Positions 20,001 through 28,053 of a DNA stretch of 41,257 bases are shown here, piece by piece. Source of the DNA: Gemmataceae bacterium (lineage in GTDB: Bacteria; Planctomycetota; Planctomycetia; Gemmatales; Gemmataceae); contig JAQGHQ010000439.1 in NCBI GenBank assembly GCA_028288765.1, positions 1 through 41,257 of the forward strand, written 5' to 3'. The notes beneath the pieces were generated by a model. That model was not told where the DNA came from, made no database searches, and saw only the letters and a list, made by a program, of their open reading frames with translations. How positions within the stretch are numbered: the stretch's first letter is position 1; every line of letters begins with the position of its first letter. A program made the translations under genes and the position numbers.

Positions 20001-20163
20001 GGTGTCGGATGAGGTCGGGGTGCGCGACGCCCTCTCGTTCGTGACGGCTTACCGGGCGAAGTTGGCCGACCGCGGGGTGCCCGCCGACCAACAACAGGTC
20101 GGCGCGTGGGCCGCCTTCGGCCGGGTGCTGATGACGAGTAATGCGTTTCTGTATGTGGATTGA
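17068..20163 (+). CDS. DUF1549/DUF1553 protein with planctomycete-type cytochrome c domain
   Basis: A 1031-residue exported protein of the planctomycete PSCyt1-PSCyt2-PSD1 architecture. After a signal peptide (about 8-31), the cytochrome-like domain has the heme motif C54-Q-R-C57-H58 and [20 protein letters not shown]. The DUF1549 domain (about 165-375) has [34 protein letters not shown] and a second CxxCH, C358-A-R-C361-H362, before DHKYEP. An inserted LamG/concanavalin-like beta domain fills about 415-640. The DUF1553 domain (about 725-1000) has [20 protein letters not shown] and [12 protein letters not shown]. It is probably periplasmic and heme-binding; the family is suspected to act in polysaccharide or sulfated-sugar breakdown, but this is unproven. 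The DUF1501 gene that always accompanies it follows. An alternative start is the ATG at 17095. Confidence 0.93.
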   Translation: [1031 protein letters not shown]

Positions 20164-20204
20164 GGAGTGAGAATGCGGAATGTGCCGCGACGACCGATTT
20201 TCTT

Positions 20205-20269
20205 CTTGTGGCACCGGTCTCCAGACCGGTGTGGCCAATCAGCACCGGTCTGGAGACCGGTGCCACAAG
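20205..20269. repeat. Inverted repeat, 27-bp perfect arms, each arm a hairpin (REPIN-like)
   Basis: Bases 20205-20231 are the exact reverse complement of 20243-20269, with an 11-nt spacer. Each arm is itself nearly palindromic (ACCGGTCTCCAGACCGGT), so two hairpins in inverted order are also possible. The flanks also partly match as an inverted pair (GAATGCGGA near 20171 and TCCGCATTC near 20333). It lies between the DUF1549 and DUF1501 genes, where it could reduce read-through or protect the upstream mRNA. Confidence 0.8.
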
Positions 20270-20349
20270 AAAATCGCGGGACGATGCATCGGTAGAACGA
20301 GGGGTGACAGGTGATTTCCGTATTCCGAAATCCGCATTCCGTATTCCCG

Positions 20350-21732
20350 ATGTCTCGCCGGGACTTTTTGTGCCGGGCCGCGGGCGGGTTTGGGGCGGTC
20401 GCGCTGGCCGGCCTGTGGGCGGAGGAGGCCCGGGCCGCGTCGGCCGACCCCCTCGCCCCCCGCCCGGGTCACTTCCCGCCCAGGGCCGATCAGGTGATCT
20501 TCATCTTCTCGACCGGCGGGGTGTCGCACGTCGACTCGTTCGACTACAAGCCGAAACTCGCGGCCGACCACGGCAAGTCGATCACGGCGGCCCGGTGGCT
20601 AAATAAGCCGGGGCAGTTCCAGCGGTTCCTCATCCGGCCGCGGTTCGCGTTCAAGCGGTACGGCAAGAGTGGGGCGTGGGTCAGCGACTTGTTCCCCCAC
20701 GTCGGCGCGGTGATCGATGACGTGTGCGTGCTGAACGCGATGAAGTGCGACAGCGACGGGCACGACAAGGCGACGCTCGCCGCCCACACCGGGTCGGACG
20801 GGTTCGCCCGGCCGAGCGCGGGGGCGTGGGTCAGCTACGGGCTGGGGACGGTCAACCGGAACCTGCCGTCGTTCATGGTCCTGGCCCCGGCCGCCCCGTA
20901 TGCCGGCGCCCAGACGTGGGGCAGCGACTTCCTCCCGGCGTGCCACCAAGGTACCCACGTCGTCCCCGGGAAGGACCCGCTGCCCAACCTCCGGCCGTTG
21001 ACGGCCGGGGCCGACTTGCAGCAGATGGAGCTGGACCTGCTCGGGAAGCTGAACCACAAGCACCTCGACGAGCGGGCCGCGGACCAGGCCCTCGACGCCC
21101 GGATCCGGTCGTTCGAGACCGCGTTCGGGATGCAGCGGGAAGCCCCGGAAGCATTCGACCTGTCGAAGGAGACCGACGAGACGTTGAAGCTCTACGGGGT
21201 GGACCGGGGCGCGACGACGGGCTTCGGCTGGCAATGTCTGGTGGCCCGGCGGTTGGCCGAGCGGGGGGTGCGGTTCCAGGAACTGATCGACGTCGGGTCC
21301 AGCGGCAACTGGGACTCTCACGGGAATATGGCCGACCACGAGCGCCTGGCGAAGGCGATCGACCGGCCGCTCGCCGGCCTGCTGACCGACCTGAAGCGCC
21401 GGGGGATGCTCGACCGCACGCTGGTCGTGTGGACGACCGAGTTCGGCCGGACCCCGTTCAACCAGCAGGCCGATCATCTCGGCCGGGAGCACCACAACCT
21501 GTGCTTCTCGTCGTGGCTGGCCGGGGGCGGAGTGAAGCCCGGGATCGTGTACGGCAAGTCCGACGAACACGGCATCCTGCCGGCCGAGGGGGCGGTCCAC
21601 ACCCACGACCTGCACGCCACGATGCTCCACCTGCTCGGGATCGATCACGAACGGCTGACCTACCGGCACGCCGGCCGGGACTACCGGCTGACCGACGTGG
21701 CCGGCGAGGTTGTAAAGGGGATTCTCGCGTAG
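20350..21732 (+). CDS. DUF1501 protein, Tat-exported, alkaline-phosphatase/sulfatase-like fold
   Basis: A 460-residue DUF1501 protein. MSRRDFLCRAAGGFGAVALA is a clear twin-arginine signal, so it is exported folded. The core shows QVIFIFSTGGVSHVDSFDYK, NWDSHGNMADHERLAKAIDR, LVVWTTEFGRTPFNQQ, GREHHNLCFSSWLAGGG and HTHDLHATMLHLLGIDHERL. These Asp/His-rich motifs resemble the metal-binding segments of the alkaline phosphatase superfamily, but no activity is established. It is 187 bases downstream of the DUF1549/DUF1553 gene on the same strand; this pairing is conserved across planctomycetes and implies joint function in the periplasm. The ATG at 20350 is chosen because the Tat motif starts there. 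Confidence 0.93.
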   Translation: MSRRDFLCRAAGGFGAVALAGLWAEEARAASADPLAPRPGHFPPRADQVIFIFSTGGVSHVDSFDYKPKLAADHGKSITAARWLNKPGQFQRFLIRPRFAFKRYGKSGAWVSDLFPHVGAVIDDVCVLNAMKCDSDGHDKATLAAHTGSDGFARPSAGAWVSYGLGTVNRNLPSFMVLAPAAPYAGAQTWGSDFLPACHQGTHVVPGKDPLPNLRPLTAGADLQQMELDLLGKLNHKHLDERAADQALDARIRSFETAFGMQREAPEAFDLSKETDETLKLYGVDRGATTGFGWQCLVARRLAERGVRFQELIDVGSSGNWDSHGNMADHERLAKAIDRPLAGLLTDLKRRGMLDRTLVVWTTEFGRTPFNQQADHLGREHHNLCFSSWLAGGGVKPGIVYGKSDEHGILPAEGAVHTHDLHATMLHLLGIDHERLTYRHAGRDYRLTDVAGEVVKGILA

Positions 21733-21823
21733 GCCGTGGGGGCAAGTTTCCAACTTGCCCGGGCCGGTCGGATCTGTGTCTTCTATCAGCTCCCGGGCAA
21801 GTTGGAAACTTGCCCCCACGGCC
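21732..21823. repeat. Inverted repeat, 32-bp perfect arms (REPIN-like family 1, copy 1)
   Basis: Bases 21732-21763 are the exact reverse complement of 21792-21823, with a 28-nt spacer. Each arm contains the palindrome GGGCAAGTT-TCC-AACTTGCCC. The element starts at the stop codon of the DUF1501 gene and ends six bases from the convergent hydrolase gene, so it probably also acts as a bidirectional terminator. A related copy lies at 34101-34222. Confidence 0.85.
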
Positions 21824-21829
21824 GTCCGA

Positions 21830-23848
21830 TCACGGCAGGCGCCACTGTTCGTCGAAGAACCCGGCTCGCAGTACCTCTACTTCAAGCAGCCCCGACGGGT
21901 CCGCCGGGACTTTGCCGCCGACCTTCATCACCGCCCAGTCCCCCAGCCGGGGGAACAGCAAGTAGTTGAGCGAGCCCAGCTCCTTCTCGTGGAAGGTGTG
22001 CCCGCTGTTGAACACCACATAGCGTCCCTCTGCGAGTGGATTTGGCTGGATAACCACCGGGGCGTGATCGACCGCGGAGTACCGGTCCTTCCCGACCCCC
22101 AGCTCGTCCGCCGTCCACCGGACAGGCATCTTCGGAAGGACCCGGGCGATCAGGCGGTTGCTCCCGGGGTCACCGAAGAGGATCAGGTTGTTGCGGCGGA
22201 TGTCCTCGTCGGTCACGGCCGTGTCGTCCTTGACCGGCAGGTCGCCGCGGAAGTACCGGTGCCACTCGTAGGCGAACCGCTTCAGGGTTGCGTCGGCCCA
22301 GGCCTGCACCGCCGGGTTCCAGGGCTTGCCCGTCCCGCGGACGCACAGGAACGGGGTGGTGAAGGCGTCGTCGATCGGCCCCTGCACGCCCGGCCGCTTG
22401 CCGGTGGGCGGCACGGTATCGAGGTCGCCAAGAAAACACCATTTCCCGTCCCGGTGACCGATCACCACCGGCGGAGCGGCCTTGCCGCGGGCCGGTAGTG
22501 GGACGTCCACCCCGCCGACGCGAAGACGGGGCTTCGGTCCCTGTAACACCGGTGGAAGGAGCGCGAAGCGGGTGACGTTGGTCGGCTCCTTCATCTCCAC
22601 CGTCCCGTCCTCGGCGACAGATGCGTCCAGCTCGGCCCGGCGGTAGTGGTCCCCAAGCCCGAGCACCCGCAGCCAGTGGCAGCGGTCGTACTTGAGCGTC
22701 CACGTCACGAAGCGGACGCGCTTCGGCGAGTGGTCCACGCCCTTCTCGGCGAACCCGCCGATCCGCCGCATCTGCTCCGCGTGCGTCTTCGGGTCGATGA
22801 CGTGCCCCGTGCCCGGCGAGATCAGGTTGACCATCGTCAGGCCTTCCTTCTCCATCGCCTTCCCCATCAGGACGTGGGCCTGGAAGAAGACGTCCTTCTC
22901 CCCCATGCAGGCGACCGTGGGGACGACCCCGGCGTTGGCCGCGTAGTCGACCGAGTCGAGCATGTGGAGGGCCGTCTCCTGGTGCGGCGGGAGCGGCCCG
23001 ACCTTCACGAAGTTCGGCAGCGGGGTGCGGGAGAACTCGTGCGTGTCCACGTACCCGCAGTACGGGCCGAGGGCGACGAACCGGTCGGGGTGCTTGAGGC
23101 CCAGGTGCCAGGTGCCCGACGCCCCCATCGACATGCCGCGGAGGACGACCCGGTCGCGGTCGATCGTGTACCGCCGGCATACGGCCGCGATCGCCTCGAA
23201 GACGTCGGTCTCGCCCGCCCAGCGGTAGCAGTTCTCGACCCGGCCGAGCGGGTGGAGTTCGATGTAGTTCTGGTCCGGGGCGGTCTCGGAGGGCGCGTCG
23301 CCGCCGTCAAACCGGCTCATGAACCGCAGCTCGCTCAGCCCCGTCGGTCGGGAGCTGCCGTGCAGGACCACGTCTAGCCGGGGCGGCCGGGCCGGGTCGT
23401 AGCCGGCCGGCACGATCAGCCCGTAGGGCTGGACCGAGCCGTCCACGGCCGAGACGAACCCGCGGACGACCCGACCTTTTCGGTCGGCCCATGCGGGCTT
23501 CCCCGCGGCGAGGGAGTCGGCACGCTCCGCCCCACGCCGGAGGGCCTTGCGGACGAGAGTGAGATCGGCCGGGTCCAGCTTCGTCTCGTACAGCAGTGCC
23601 CACACGACCCCCTTCCGGAAGACCTCCGCATCGGCCAGGAGGTCGTCCTTCTCCGGCGTGAGCGGCCCGCGGGCCCGGAGGTCCCGGAGGCGGTCGCCGA
23701 GCGCTTTCACGTCGCGGGCGAGCGACTGGAAGTCCTCGGCGGAGAGGCCGGCGGGCGGTCCGGCCGGGGGAGCGGGGGTGGCGACGGCGGTGGTGAGAAT
23801 GACCAGTGCCACCCCCGCGGCCGGCCACCTGATGAGGAGGGTCCGCAT
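21830..23848 (-). CDS. Exported prolyl-oligopeptidase-like alpha/beta hydrolase
   Basis: A 672-residue secreted serine hydrolase. The signal segment is about 1-25 (LIRWPAAGVALVILTTAVAT). A helical region precedes the hydrolase domain (about 140-380). The nucleophile is S240 in LRGMSMGASGTWH. The likely acid is D319 in ACMGEKDVFF and the likely base H349 in SPGTGHVI. The oxyanion region is VVLHGSSRP. A beta-rich C-terminal half (about 385-672) has no domain I can name and is longer than in simple esterases. Substrate choices include peptides and carbohydrate esters; sequence does not decide. GGAGAG lies 7 bases before the ATG at 23848. It is convergent with the DUF1501 gene and followed upstream by the RidA gene on the same strand, 49 bases away. 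Confidence 0.88.
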   Translation of the reverse strand: MRTLLIRWPAAGVALVILTTAVATPAPPAGPPAGLSAEDFQSLARDVKALGDRLRDLRARGPLTPEKDDLLADAEVFRKGVVWALLYETKLDPADLTLVRKALRRGAERADSLAAGKPAWADRKGRVVRGFVSAVDGSVQPYGLIVPAGYDPARPPRLDVVLHGSSRPTGLSELRFMSRFDGGDAPSETAPDQNYIELHPLGRVENCYRWAGETDVFEAIAAVCRRYTIDRDRVVLRGMSMGASGTWHLGLKHPDRFVALGPYCGYVDTHEFSRTPLPNFVKVGPLPPHQETALHMLDSVDYAANAGVVPTVACMGEKDVFFQAHVLMGKAMEKEGLTMVNLISPGTGHVIDPKTHAEQMRRIGGFAEKGVDHSPKRVRFVTWTLKYDRCHWLRVLGLGDHYRRAELDASVAEDGTVEMKEPTNVTRFALLPPVLQGPKPRLRVGGVDVPLPARGKAAPPVVIGHRDGKWCFLGDLDTVPPTGKRPGVQGPIDDAFTTPFLCVRGTGKPWNPAVQAWADATLKRFAYEWHRYFRGDLPVKDDTAVTDEDIRRNNLILFGDPGSNRLIARVLPKMPVRWTADELGVGKDRYSAVDHAPVVIQPNPLAEGRYVVFNSGHTFHEKELGSLNYLLFPRLGDWAVMKVGGKVPADPSGLLEVEVLRAGFFDEQWRLP

Positions 23849-23897
23849 CGGTCACTCTCCGGGCCGGACGGGATCGGGAATAGGCTGGGTGGAGGGA

Positions 23898-24365
23898 TTA
23901 GTTCTTCAGCTGGAAGATCGCCTCGACCTCGACACTCGTCCCGAGCGGGAGCTGGCCCATGCCGAGGGCGGTGCGGGCGTGCCGGCCGGCGTCCGGGCCG
24001 AACACCTCCTTGAGCAGGTTCGTCGCCCCGTTGATGACGAGATGGCAGTCGGTGAAATCCGGGTCGGCGTTCACGTACCCGGTCACCCGGACCACCCGCT
24101 CGACCCGGTCGAGGGAGCCGAGCTTGAGCCAGACCGCCCGGAGGATGTTCGCCGCGCACAGGGCCGCGGCCTTGGTCGCCTCGTCCACCGACACCTGCGA
24201 CGGCACCTTCCCCTTGCTGGTCAGCACCCCGGCGTCATACGGCACCTGGCCCGAGGCGTACACGGTGTCGCCGAGGACCGACAACAGGTCGATCACCGGG
24301 CCGTCCTTCGGCCCGCGGTCGAGCGGGTATCCGGCGGCTACGAGTTTCTGTTCGCGTTCGCCCAT
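23898..24365 (-). CDS. RidA/YjgF/YER057c/UK114 family protein
   Basis: A 155-residue RidA-superfamily protein. Members hydrolyse reactive enamine/imine intermediates, protecting PLP enzymes, and act as trimers. The sequence TVYASGQVPYDAGVLTSKGK, DEATKAAALCAANILRA, VVRVTGYVNADPDFTDCHLV, GRHARTALGMGQLPLGTSVE and VEAIFQL fits the longer YjgF-like subgroup 1. R131 sits in the conserved ART position needed by true RidA deaminases. GAGGA is correctly spaced before the ATG at 24365, which fixes the start; the frame extends upstream without homology. No export signal is present. Same strand as the hydrolase downstream, possibly co-transcribed. Confidence 0.92.
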   Translation of the reverse strand: MGEREQKLVAAGYPLDRGPKDGPVIDLLSVLGDTVYASGQVPYDAGVLTSKGKVPSQVSVDEATKAAALCAANILRAVWLKLGSLDRVERVVRVTGYVNADPDFTDCHLVINGATNLLKEVFGPDAGRHARTALGMGQLPLGTSVEVEAIFQLKN

Positions 24366-24526
24366 CGGCAGGTCCTCGGGTCGTTCGGGGTGGAACGGCA
24401 GAAGCGGCATTGTACCGCGTCCCCCGCCGGGCTCAACCATTTGAGACCGCCACGCGGGCCGAGCCGGACACTCGCTCTGGTCACCGCCAGTAGGCCCCGC
24501 GGCCCCCCGTCTCAACCCGCCACGTC

Positions 24527-25750
24527 TCAACCCGCCACGTCGGCTTCCGACTCCTCCCGGATATGACCGTTCTCGCATGGCCGAACGTGCCGGGACCCAC
24601 TCCGGGAGCCGTCGGGACGGGTGTGGGCTTTTGCGGTTTGCTGCTCGGGCATCAGACCGCGGGCCGGCGCCCGGCTGTACCAGACGACACTCCACACCCC
24701 GACACCGACAACCGCGGCACTCATCCACCAGCAACTGGGCGAAAGGATCTCTTCGATCATGGGGACGACCGGTTCTAGCGAATCGCGGAACCGCGCCACC
24801 TGGTCCTGCAACCCGGCGGCGTCGAACGGGAAGACCGGGCAGAGGAAGTCGGCGACTTCCGGGAGGAGTTGGGAGTCGGGGGCCGAGAAGCCGAGATCAC
24901 CATTCATCTGGGGCTGGGGCGTGGGCGAAACGCCCCCGTCGCTCGTCATCGGGGCTTGCCTGTTCAGGGCCGAGGGGGGCGACGCGTCCGGTGGGGGAAT
25001 ATCCCGGAACCCGATCCAGACCGCCCGCTCCGGCAAACTCATCCAGCGGTCGTCGACAGGAATGCCGGCCGACTGCGTCGCTCGGACCGGTGTCCCGAAG
25101 GCGGTCCGATCGACCTCCTCCGAGGCGGTTGATAGCGCGAGGCCATCCGGGCCGTTAGTCCCGGCCCCGTGGGCGTTGCCTGCCATTTCGTCCGGCGGGG
25201 TGAGCAGGGGGTGACTGAGATCCAGTCGTCGCTCCTCGATCACTGACGCGAGCCAGCTGGCCGCAAACGCCTGTGGGTCGTGTCTCCACTCGTCGAGCAG
25301 GAGCACGAGTTTCGCCGCCGCTGGAGAACCCTGGGGCAGGTCCAGAACAGGCCCGGAGGCGGCGGCTTCGGAACCGAGAACTAGTTGATCCCGGGGTCCG
25401 GCGGCGGCGGCGGTCGCCGGGGCCGTTGCCGTTTCGCCGAGTTCCCGGACCGCCGTCTCCTTCAGGCGGCTTATCAGCACCGGGGAGAGCTCGACATGCC
25501 CGTCCGCACCGAGTTCCGGGGGGCTCAAGCCAAGACCTGTCAGGGCGGCCGACACCTCGATCGGTTCCTTACGAATCGCGTACGTGATCAAGGACTCCAC
25601 CATGGGGACCAGACCCGCGAGCGAAGTCGTGCTCGGCAGACTGCGGCCGTCGAGGCATTCCAACGAGAGTACCAGGCGCGGCCGTGCGGTCCCGGTCCGG
25701 GCACCGCCGGGTTTGCGGGTAAACACCAACGATCGAAGCCAGCCCAACAT
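24527..25750 (-). CDS. Motif-bearing (ExLxxRxxPS) protein with C-terminal membrane segment, kinase partner
   Basis: A 407-residue protein of no family I recognise. Near the N-terminus, after a basic stretch, is VLSLECLDGRSLPST (about 27-41), a version of the motif found at the start of many large planctomycete exported proteins (the LEPR-XLL type). The middle is low in complexity, rich in Pro, Ala and Asp. Near the C-terminus FPFDAAGLQDQVARFRDSLE precedes a single membrane helix (about 340-358, WWMSAAVVGVGVWSVVWYS) and a basic tail of about 48 residues. GGAGGAGGACACC before the ATG at 25750 is a strong ribosome site and fixes the start. It lies 38 bases downstream of a Ser/Thr kinase gene, surely in one operon. 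Its architecture matches the protein at 36166, also beside a kinase. It may be a substrate, sensor or anchor for the kinase. Confidence 0.8.
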   Translation of the reverse strand: MLGWLRSLVFTRKPGGARTGTARPRLVLSLECLDGRSLPSTTSLAGLVPMVESLITYAIRKEPIEVSAALTGLGLSPPELGADGHVELSPVLISRLKETAVRELGETATAPATAAAAGPRDQLVLGSEAAASGPVLDLPQGSPAAAKLVLLLDEWRHDPQAFAASWLASVIEERRLDLSHPLLTPPDEMAGNAHGAGTNGPDGLALSTASEEVDRTAFGTPVRATQSAGIPVDDRWMSLPERAVWIGFRDIPPPDASPPSALNRQAPMTSDGGVSPTPQPQMNGDLGFSAPDSQLLPEVADFLCPVFPFDAAGLQDQVARFRDSLEPVVPMIEEILSPSCWWMSAAVVGVGVWSVVWYSRAPARGLMPEQQTAKAHTRPDGSRSGSRHVRPCENGHIREESEADVAG

Positions 25751-25788
25751 GGTGTCCTCCTCCGTGAGGGCGCCCGGAACTGATCCGG

Positions 25789-28053
25789 TCAGCGGCGGGC
25801 TTTTAGCTGGTCCACGAGCGCCCGAGCCCCGGGGTGGCCCGGATCGGCCTGCGCGGCGCGTACGGCGTGGGTCTCGGCAGCTGCGCGGTTGCCGGCCGAG
25901 CGGTGAACCAGGGCGAGGTTGTAGTTCACGACGGCCGGTGAGTAACCGTCTCTTAATGCCTGTTCCAGGTCGGCGGCGGCCTCTGTGAACCGCTTCGCCT
26001 GGTGGTGTAGCAGGCCGCGGTTCAGCGCGGCCTCGGCCAGCGTGGGTTCGAGTTCCAGCGCCCGGTCGAAGTCGTTCCGCGCGCCGTCCGCCCGGCCGAG
26101 CGTCATGTAAGCCAGACCGCGGTTGTAGTGGCACAGCCCGCGCCGGTCGCGGGCGACGGCCAGGCAGGCCGAAAACCCGCTCACGGCTTCTTCGGCCCGA
26201 CCCCGGCGGGCCGCACACACGGCCGAATGATAGTTCGGCCAGAACCCGCCTGGGTCGCGGTCGACCGCCTGCCGGAGTAGGACCTCGGCGCCCTCCAGGT
26301 CGCCCGCGTTCAGCCGGGACCGCCCGAGTGCGTACACGTCCCACGGGGATGACGGCGGGTCGACCGGCGGCAGACCGGCGGGTTCGCCCAGAGCTGAGAG
26401 GTGAACCTCCCGGGCCCGGGCGAGGACGACGGCCGGCCCGAGTGCCCCTTCGGCCTCGTCGATCCGCCGCAGGGCCGCCCGCCGGGCCGAAGGGCTCCCG
26501 CCACCGTCCCGCACCCGGAAGTCCGCGGACAGGAGTGCCAGGTCGAGGAGGTCGGTGCGCAGCTGCCGCTCCGGGTCCGGCCCGAGATCGGTTTCCCCTG
26601 GCGCCGCGAGCTGGTCGCGAAGCCGCCAGAGGGTCTCGCAAGCCTGCGTCACCGCACGCAGGTCCGATCCGGCCAGGGAATCGACGTCGTATCCGAATCG
26701 AAGTTTGTCGACCAGTTGGTGCAGGTTTACCGCCTGTCGTCCCCGCCGGCTCAGGCGCTTGTGTCGGACCAAATCGGGCATGAGGTCTCCCGCCCAGGGG
26801 AGCCCTTCCACCCGTTGGAGACCGTGGGCGAACACTTGCTCCGCCTCCGCGTACGCGCCCCGGGCGAGCAAGTCTTGCCCGAGCCGACCGGCCTCCCGAC
26901 CCTCGCGGCACCGCTCGCGGTGGTGGAGGGCGGTGAGCGAGCCGAGCCCGACCGCGAGTGTCAGGGCGGCCGCGCCGAGGGCGGCGGCCCACGGCCGCCG
27001 CCGCGCGTGTCTGAGGAGATGGTATCCCGGGCCGTGAATCCGGACCCGCACGGAGCGGCCGGCCGCCACCCGGTCGAGATCGTCGGCCAGCGCGGTGACC
27101 GAGGGATACCGGTGGGCCGGGTCTTTGGCCAGCGCTTTGAGGCAGACGGCGTCGAGTCCCCGGTCGAGGCCCGGGCGGGCCCGCCCGGGCGGCTCGGGAT
27201 CGGAATCGACGACCTGTCGAAGAATCTCCCAGGTCGTTCGGCCATCGACTGGCGGGCGGCCGGTCAGGCACTCGTACAGGATCGCCCCGAGGCCGTACAC
27301 GTCGACGGCCGGGGAAACCGCCCGGTGCCCGTCTTCCACGACCTCCGGGGCCATGTAGCACGGCGTGCCGAGGAGCATGCCGGTCCGCGTCCGCACGCGG
27401 TCGTGGTCGAGGAGCCGGGCGAGACCGAAGTCGGTCAGTTTGGGGCGACCCCCCGGGAGCGGTCGGTCCGGCGACCCCGGGGCGAGCTCGTCACCGGTCA
27501 GAAGGACGTTGGCCGGTTTCAGGTCGCGGTGGATGACGCCGCGGTCGTGCGCGTGCTGGACGGCCCGCGCCAGGGCGCGGATCAGGGCCAGCGTCTCCGG
27601 CACCGGGAGCCGTCCGACCGCCGACAGCCGGTCCGCGAGGCTGCCGCCCCGGACCAACTCCAGGACGAGGTACGGCCGGCCGTCGTACTCGCCGACCTTG
27701 AAGATCCGAACAATGTTCGGGTGGTCGAGCCGGGCGACCGCCTCGGCCTCGTCGCAGAACCGCAACCGGTGGTCGGGACGGGTGAGCAGGTTCTCGGCCA
27801 GCAGTTTCAGGGCGACCGGCCGGTGGAGGGTCAGGTCCACGGCCTCGTACACCGTCCCCATTCCCCCCTTTCCGATCTCGGCGCGGACCTCATACCCGGT
27901 AATGACCGGTAGCCGTCCAAACCGGTCCCGGCCGGCGTGAATCAGGTTCACACCCTGACAATGGTCCGTGGCACCCGGGTCGACCCGGGTTGCGAGATGG
28001 GGCCCGCGCGACCGACCCGATGGGATCAATACCACAGAGGAATCGCCGGCCAT
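25789..28053 (-). CDS. Transmembrane Ser/Thr protein kinase with C-terminal TPR domain
   Basis: A 754-residue Hanks-type kinase. The catalytic domain (about 54-335) has the glycine loop GKGGMGTVYEA, VALKLL with K83, HRDLKPANVLL with D177, TDFGLARLL with D208 and GTPCYMAPE, so all key residues are present. A membrane helix follows (about 354-375, PWAAALGAAALTLAVGLGSL). The remainder is an extracytoplasmic region with a charged stretch and TPR units (for example LCHYNRGLAYMTLGRADGAR and AALNRGLLHHQAKRFTEAAA). It should phosphorylate cytoplasmic Ser/Thr residues in response to an external cue sensed by the TPR part. AAGGAG lies correctly before the ATG at 28053, preferred over one 43 codons upstream. 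The partner gene at 24527-25750 follows. No ECF sigma gene is adjacent, unlike the related kinase at 37825. Confidence 0.93.
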   Translation of the reverse strand: MAGDSSVVLIPSGRSRGPHLATRVDPGATDHCQGVNLIHAGRDRFGRLPVITGYEVRAEIGKGGMGTVYEAVDLTLHRPVALKLLAENLLTRPDHRLRFCDEAEAVARLDHPNIVRIFKVGEYDGRPYLVLELVRGGSLADRLSAVGRLPVPETLALIRALARAVQHAHDRGVIHRDLKPANVLLTGDELAPGSPDRPLPGGRPKLTDFGLARLLDHDRVRTRTGMLLGTPCYMAPEVVEDGHRAVSPAVDVYGLGAILYECLTGRPPVDGRTTWEILRQVVDSDPEPPGRARPGLDRGLDAVCLKALAKDPAHRYPSVTALADDLDRVAAGRSVRVRIHGPGYHLLRHARRRPWAAALGAAALTLAVGLGSLTALHHRERCREGREAGRLGQDLLARGAYAEAEQVFAHGLQRVEGLPWAGDLMPDLVRHKRLSRRGRQAVNLHQLVDKLRFGYDVDSLAGSDLRAVTQACETLWRLRDQLAAPGETDLGPDPERQLRTDLLDLALLSADFRVRDGGGSPSARRAALRRIDEAEGALGPAVVLARAREVHLSALGEPAGLPPVDPPSSPWDVYALGRSRLNAGDLEGAEVLLRQAVDRDPGGFWPNYHSAVCAARRGRAEEAVSGFSACLAVARDRRGLCHYNRGLAYMTLGRADGARNDFDRALELEPTLAEAALNRGLLHHQAKRFTEAAADLEQALRDGYSPAVVNYNLALVHRSAGNRAAAETHAVRAAQADPGHPGARALVDQLKARR

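Noticed and set aside
20164..20349. Motif ATTCCGnATTCCG upstream of the DUF1501 gene as a tandem repeat promoter element
   Set aside because: The imperfect GCATTCCG/GTATTCCG units are few and irregular. They may belong to the flanks of the REPIN-like element, with no evidence of promoter function.
24527..27361. A 944-codon minus-strand open frame
   Set aside because: The first 537 codons are an alternative frame of the Ser/Thr kinase gene with Arg/Pro/Gly-rich composition. The real gene begins at the ATG at 25750 with a strong ribosome site.
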